16,869 bases of DNA from positions 1 to 16,869 of the forward strand of contig JAHJSF010000033.1 of assembly GCA_018830405.1 (NCBI GenBank), in the 5' to 3' direction. This document shows positions 14,717 through 16,869 of this stretch, one piece after another. The notes below the pieces were generated by a model that searched no databases, was not told the origin of the DNA, and saw nothing but the letters and a program-made list of their open reading frames with translations. The stretch's first letter is position 1. Every line of letters begins with the position of its first letter. The translations under genes were made by a program, and so were the position numbers. Origin of the DNA: Nitrospinota bacterium (GTDB taxonomy: Bacteria; Nitrospinota; Nitrospinia; UBA9942; JAHJSF01).

Positions 14717-14748
14717 TCCCCCTTTAGAAAAGGGGGATGAAGGGGGAT
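14717..14748 (+). repeat. C5T3/A3G5 hairpin with tandem GGGGGAT
   Basis: Perfect 9-bp stem TCCCCCTTT/AAAGGGGGA (14717-14725 with 14729-14737, loop AGA), followed by AGGGGGAT repeated with a GA spacer (14731-14738 and 14741-14748). No T-run follows. It resembles widespread intergenic C-tract repeats (recollection). It begins 22 nt after the hdrB stop. Confidence 0.6.
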
Positions 14749-14767
14749 TTGAAAGGTTTTGGTTTCC

Positions 14768-14799
14768 TCTCCCTTTCTTGCTCGTCCAAGAAAGGGAGA
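14768..14799. repeat. Perfect 13-bp hairpin in the hdrB-hdrA gap
   Basis: TCTCCCTTTCTTG (14768-14780) pairs perfectly with CAAGAAAGGGAGA (14787-14799) around loop CTCGTC. It lacks a 3' T-tract, so it is unlikely to terminate intrinsically; it could protect the hdrB 3' end after processing. Confidence 0.65.
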
Positions 14800-14808
14800 A
14801 AGAAGACG

Positions 14809-14947
14809 CCGCCCGCCCATTTTTTTAACGGTTTGAAATGACGGTTGGTTTTGGAGCCTAAAGAACTCGCAAGGCTACGCCTTGCTCAGACAGGCTTTAG
14901 GCTTATTCCGCAACCAACCTATTTCAACCCTAAAAATGAGAGGGCGG
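14809..14947. repeat. 139-bp imperfect palindrome (MITE/REP-like) before hdrA
   Basis: Nested inverted blocks share one centre near 14877: CCGCCC (14809-14814) with GGGCGG (14942-14947), TTGAAAT (14833-14839) with ATTTCAA (14921-14927), GGTTGGTT (14843-14850) with AACCAACC (14912-14919), GCCTAAAG (14856-14863) with CTTTAGGC (14895-14902), and the core GCAAGGC/GCCTTGC (14869-14875 with 14879-14885, loop TAC). No gene lies inside. A full-length transcript would form one long stem. Together with the two hairpins to its left it accounts for most of the 298-nt hdrB-hdrA gap. Confidence 0.75.
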
Positions 14948-14993
14948 ATACAGAAAGATTTATGTAAATGATCGCTATATAAGAGAAATCGAA

Positions 14994-16869
14994 ATGAGTG
15001 ATAGTAAGGATAAGATAGGGTCGGTCATGGTTGTAGGGGGCGGGATAGGAGGGATGCAGGCCTCCCTCGATCTGGCCGAATCTGGATACAAGGTATATCT
15101 AGTTGAGAGGAACAGTTCCATAGGAGGAACAATGGCCCAGCTCGACAAGACCTTCCCCACCAATGATTGCGCTATGTGTACTCTGGCTCCCCGTCTGATT
15201 GATGTGGGACAGCACCCGGATATCATCAAGATTACCAATGCCAATATTGATAAGATCGAAGGGGAGCCTGGTAATTTTAAGGTTACCGTCAAGAGAAGGG
15301 CGACTTATGTCGATACCGATAAATGCACCGGATGCAGCTCCTGTATAGAAAAATGTCCTATCAAGGTGGACAGCGAGTTTGACCTTGAGCTGATTAAGAG
15401 GAATGCCATATATCGCCGTTATCCTCAGGCTGTTCCTAATACCTTTTCTATAGATAAACAGGGAGTCTCTCCTTGCCGTGTGGCTTGTCCGGCCGGGGTA
15501 AATGCCCACGCCTATGTGGCCTTGATTGCCCAAAGAAGATTTGAAGATGCCCTTGAGGTAGTTAGAAGGGTTTTGCCCTTCCCCTCAATATGCGGCCGGT
15601 TGTGTCATCACCCCTGTGAGGGGGAGTGTAACCGTAAGGATGTTGATGAGGCGGTCAATATAAGGGTTCTCAAGTCTTTTATCGCCGATAAGGCAAGGAG
15701 CACAGGCGAAACCCCTCCTGAGATTATCAAACCTGGGAAGGATAAGAGGATAGCCATAGTCGGGGCTGGTCCGGCCGGATTGACCTGCGCAGCCAATCTA
15801 CTTGAAAGAGGATATCAGGTTACCGTCTATGAAGCCTCTTCTAAGGCGGGGGGTATGATAACCTCATCTATCCCCGAATATCGCCTATCATCCGAAGTGG
15901 CCAATTACGATATAGACAGGCTACTGGCCAAGGGGATAGAAATTGTAACAGGAAAAAGGATAGGCCATGATATCCCCCTATCCGAGCTTAAAGATAAATA
16001 TGATGCCCTCTTTGTAGCCACAGGATATCAAAACCCGACCAAACTCCCCATTGAGGGGGTTGATACTCCCGGCGTATTCTACGGGCTCCCCTTCCTCAAG
16101 GATGTAAAAGGGAGGAAGCAATTGGAACACTTCGGCAAAGATGTTGTTGTCATAGGCGGAGGAAACGTGGCCATAGATACGGCCAGAACTGCTCTAAGGA
16201 TGGGGGCCAAGGATGTCAAGATTGTCTGCCTGGAGACGAGAGATTTAGAACATAAGGACAGGATGCCGGCCCACTCGTGGGAGATAGAGGAGGCCGAGGA
16301 AGAGGGGGTTCTGGTACACGGTTCCTCCGGCCCCCAAAAGATTCTCTCCAAGGGGGGGAAGGTATCAGGTGTAGAGGTAGCCGAATGTGTCTCGGTCTAC
16401 AAGATAGACAGTGATGGGAAGAAGGTCTTTGCTCCTAAGTTTGCCGATGGGGCTACCAAGATGATATTTGCCGATACGATCATTATCTCAATCGGTCAAA
16501 GTGCCGACCTGACCGGATTTGAAGAACTGGAGAAAGGGGAGAGGGGGATGATTAAAACGGATTCCCTTACCCTTGAAACGAGCGTTAAAGGGATATTTGC
16601 CGGAGGGGATATTGTTCGAGGGCCAGCCTCGGTTATAGAGGCGGTTGATAATGGTAATGAGGCGGCCACCTCGATAGACAGATATCTGAGTGGTCTCGAC
16701 CTTAGAGAGGGGAGGGGAGAAAGGCCTGAAATAGCCGGACTTCCCGAGAGGAAGATAGAGAAGAAGAAACGCCGCAATCCCGACAAACTCGACCCTGAGA
16801 AGAGATCAGCTTCCTTCGATGAAGTTGAGCTTGGTTTCAGTGAGGATGAGGCCGTGGCTGAGGCAGAGC
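14994..16869 (+). CDS. hdrA: Heterodisulfide reductase subunit A with inserted NfnB/GltD-like NAD(P)H-flavin module (partial, 3' end beyond window)
   Basis: Flavin subunit expected to bifurcate electrons between ferredoxin and the HdrBC branch. I read 625 codons with no stop. Domains: FAD-binding GGGIGG (15-20); the HdrA-type Cys59-Ala-Met-Cys62 followed by TLAPRLIDVGQHPDI; a ferredoxin motif Cys111, 114, 117, 121 (CTGCSSCIEKCP); then Cys161/165 (SPCRVACP) and Cys200, 204, 208, 212 (CGRLCHHPCEGEC), the cluster domain of glutamate-synthase small subunit and NfnB; a second FAD site VGAGPAGL (256-263); and an NAD(P) site GGGNVAID (388-395), with a late AGGDIV. Methanogen HdrA lacks this second flavoprotein part, so this subunit probably also exchanges electrons with NAD(P)H. 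The ATG at 14994 has only a weak AAGAGA site. The charged region from about residue 585 looks like a linker back to HdrA sequence. Confidence 0.93.
   Translation, partial: MSDSKDKIGSVMVVGGGIGGMQASLDLAESGYKVYLVERNSSIGGTMAQLDKTFPTNDCAMCTLAPRLIDVGQHPDIIKITNANIDKIEGEPGNFKVTVKRRATYVDTDKCTGCSSCIEKCPIKVDSEFDLELIKRNAIYRRYPQAVPNTFSIDKQGVSPCRVACPAGVNAHAYVALIAQRRFEDALEVVRRVLPFPSICGRLCHHPCEGECNRKDVDEAVNIRVLKSFIADKARSTGETPPEIIKPGKDKRIAIVGAGPAGLTCAANLLERGYQVTVYEASSKAGGMITSSIPEYRLSSEVANYDIDRLLAKGIEIVTGKRIGHDIPLSELKDKYDALFVATGYQNPTKLPIEGVDTPGVFYGLPFLKDVKGRKQLEHFGKDVVVIGGGNVAIDTARTALRMGAKDVKIVCLETRDLEHKDRMPAHSWEIEEAEEEGVLVHGSSGPQKILSKGGKVSGVEVAECVSVYKIDSDGKKVFAPKFADGATKMIFADTIIISIGQSADLTGFEELEKGERGMIKTDSLTLETSVKGIFAGGDIVRGPASVIEAVDNGNEAATSIDRYLSGLDLREGRGERPEIAGLPERKIEKKKRRNPDKLDPEKRSASFDEVELGFSEDEAVAEAE

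Noticed and set aside
14768-14799. Strong hairpin read as an intrinsic terminator after hdrB
   Set aside because: The stem is followed by AAGAAGACG with no T-tract on either strand at the right distance, and hdrA follows in the same operon-like order.

Overview
The window reads as chromosomal DNA of a Gram-negative anaerobe. It carries LPS heptose genes and a lipid-A-sugar cassette (so an outer membrane), PdxJ-type vitamin B6 synthesis, and a complete Mvh-type [NiFe]-hydrogenase/heterodisulfide-reductase cluster. This mix is common in Desulfobacterota- or Nitrospirota-like sulfate reducers and syntrophs. That assignment is inference from gene content; no rRNA or other strong marker is present.

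Left part (1-5669), envelope. Two minus-strand genes, heptose-1-P adenylyltransferase (cut by the left edge) and heptose-7-P kinase, split what enterobacteria encode as one HldE protein. Divergent from them run four tightly packed plus-strand genes: a YdjC/ChbG/HpnK-family deacetylase, a GT2 polyprenyl-phosphate glycosyltransferase, a free-standing LpxB N-terminal-domain (LAB_N) membrane protein and an ArnT/GT39-like transferase. Together they look like an Arn/Flm-type route: charge undecaprenyl-P with an N-acetylated sugar, deacetylate it, move it across the membrane and attach it to lipid A. A 129-bp repeat with perfect 15-bp inverted ends lies between the two divergent promoters.

Middle (5648-9190), minus strand: ftsH, folP, pdxJ and an elongator-type tRNA-Met(CAU) whose 3' end overlaps the end of the opposing ArnT-like gene by 22 nt.

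Right part (9440-16869), plus strand: mvhD, a 64-aa unknown protein, mvhG, mvhA, a hydrogenase maturation protease, hdrC, hdrB and a window-truncated hdrA. HdrA carries an NfnB/GltD-like NAD(P)H-flavin module inserted after its ferredoxin domain. The expected machine is a cytoplasmic flavin-based electron-bifurcating or confurcating complex linking H2 to ferredoxin, a CCG-site disulfide-type acceptor and probably NAD(P).

Non-coding structure is unusually rich. Three gaps in the hydrogenase operon (mvhD/small gene, mvhA/protease, hdrB/hdrA) are filled by palindromic repeat elements. The first is a second, inverted copy of the repeat at the heptose/lipid-A divergent promoter. The two copies differ by a paired substitution that preserves their central hairpin. 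No CRISPR array, rRNA, transposase or phage gene was seen.
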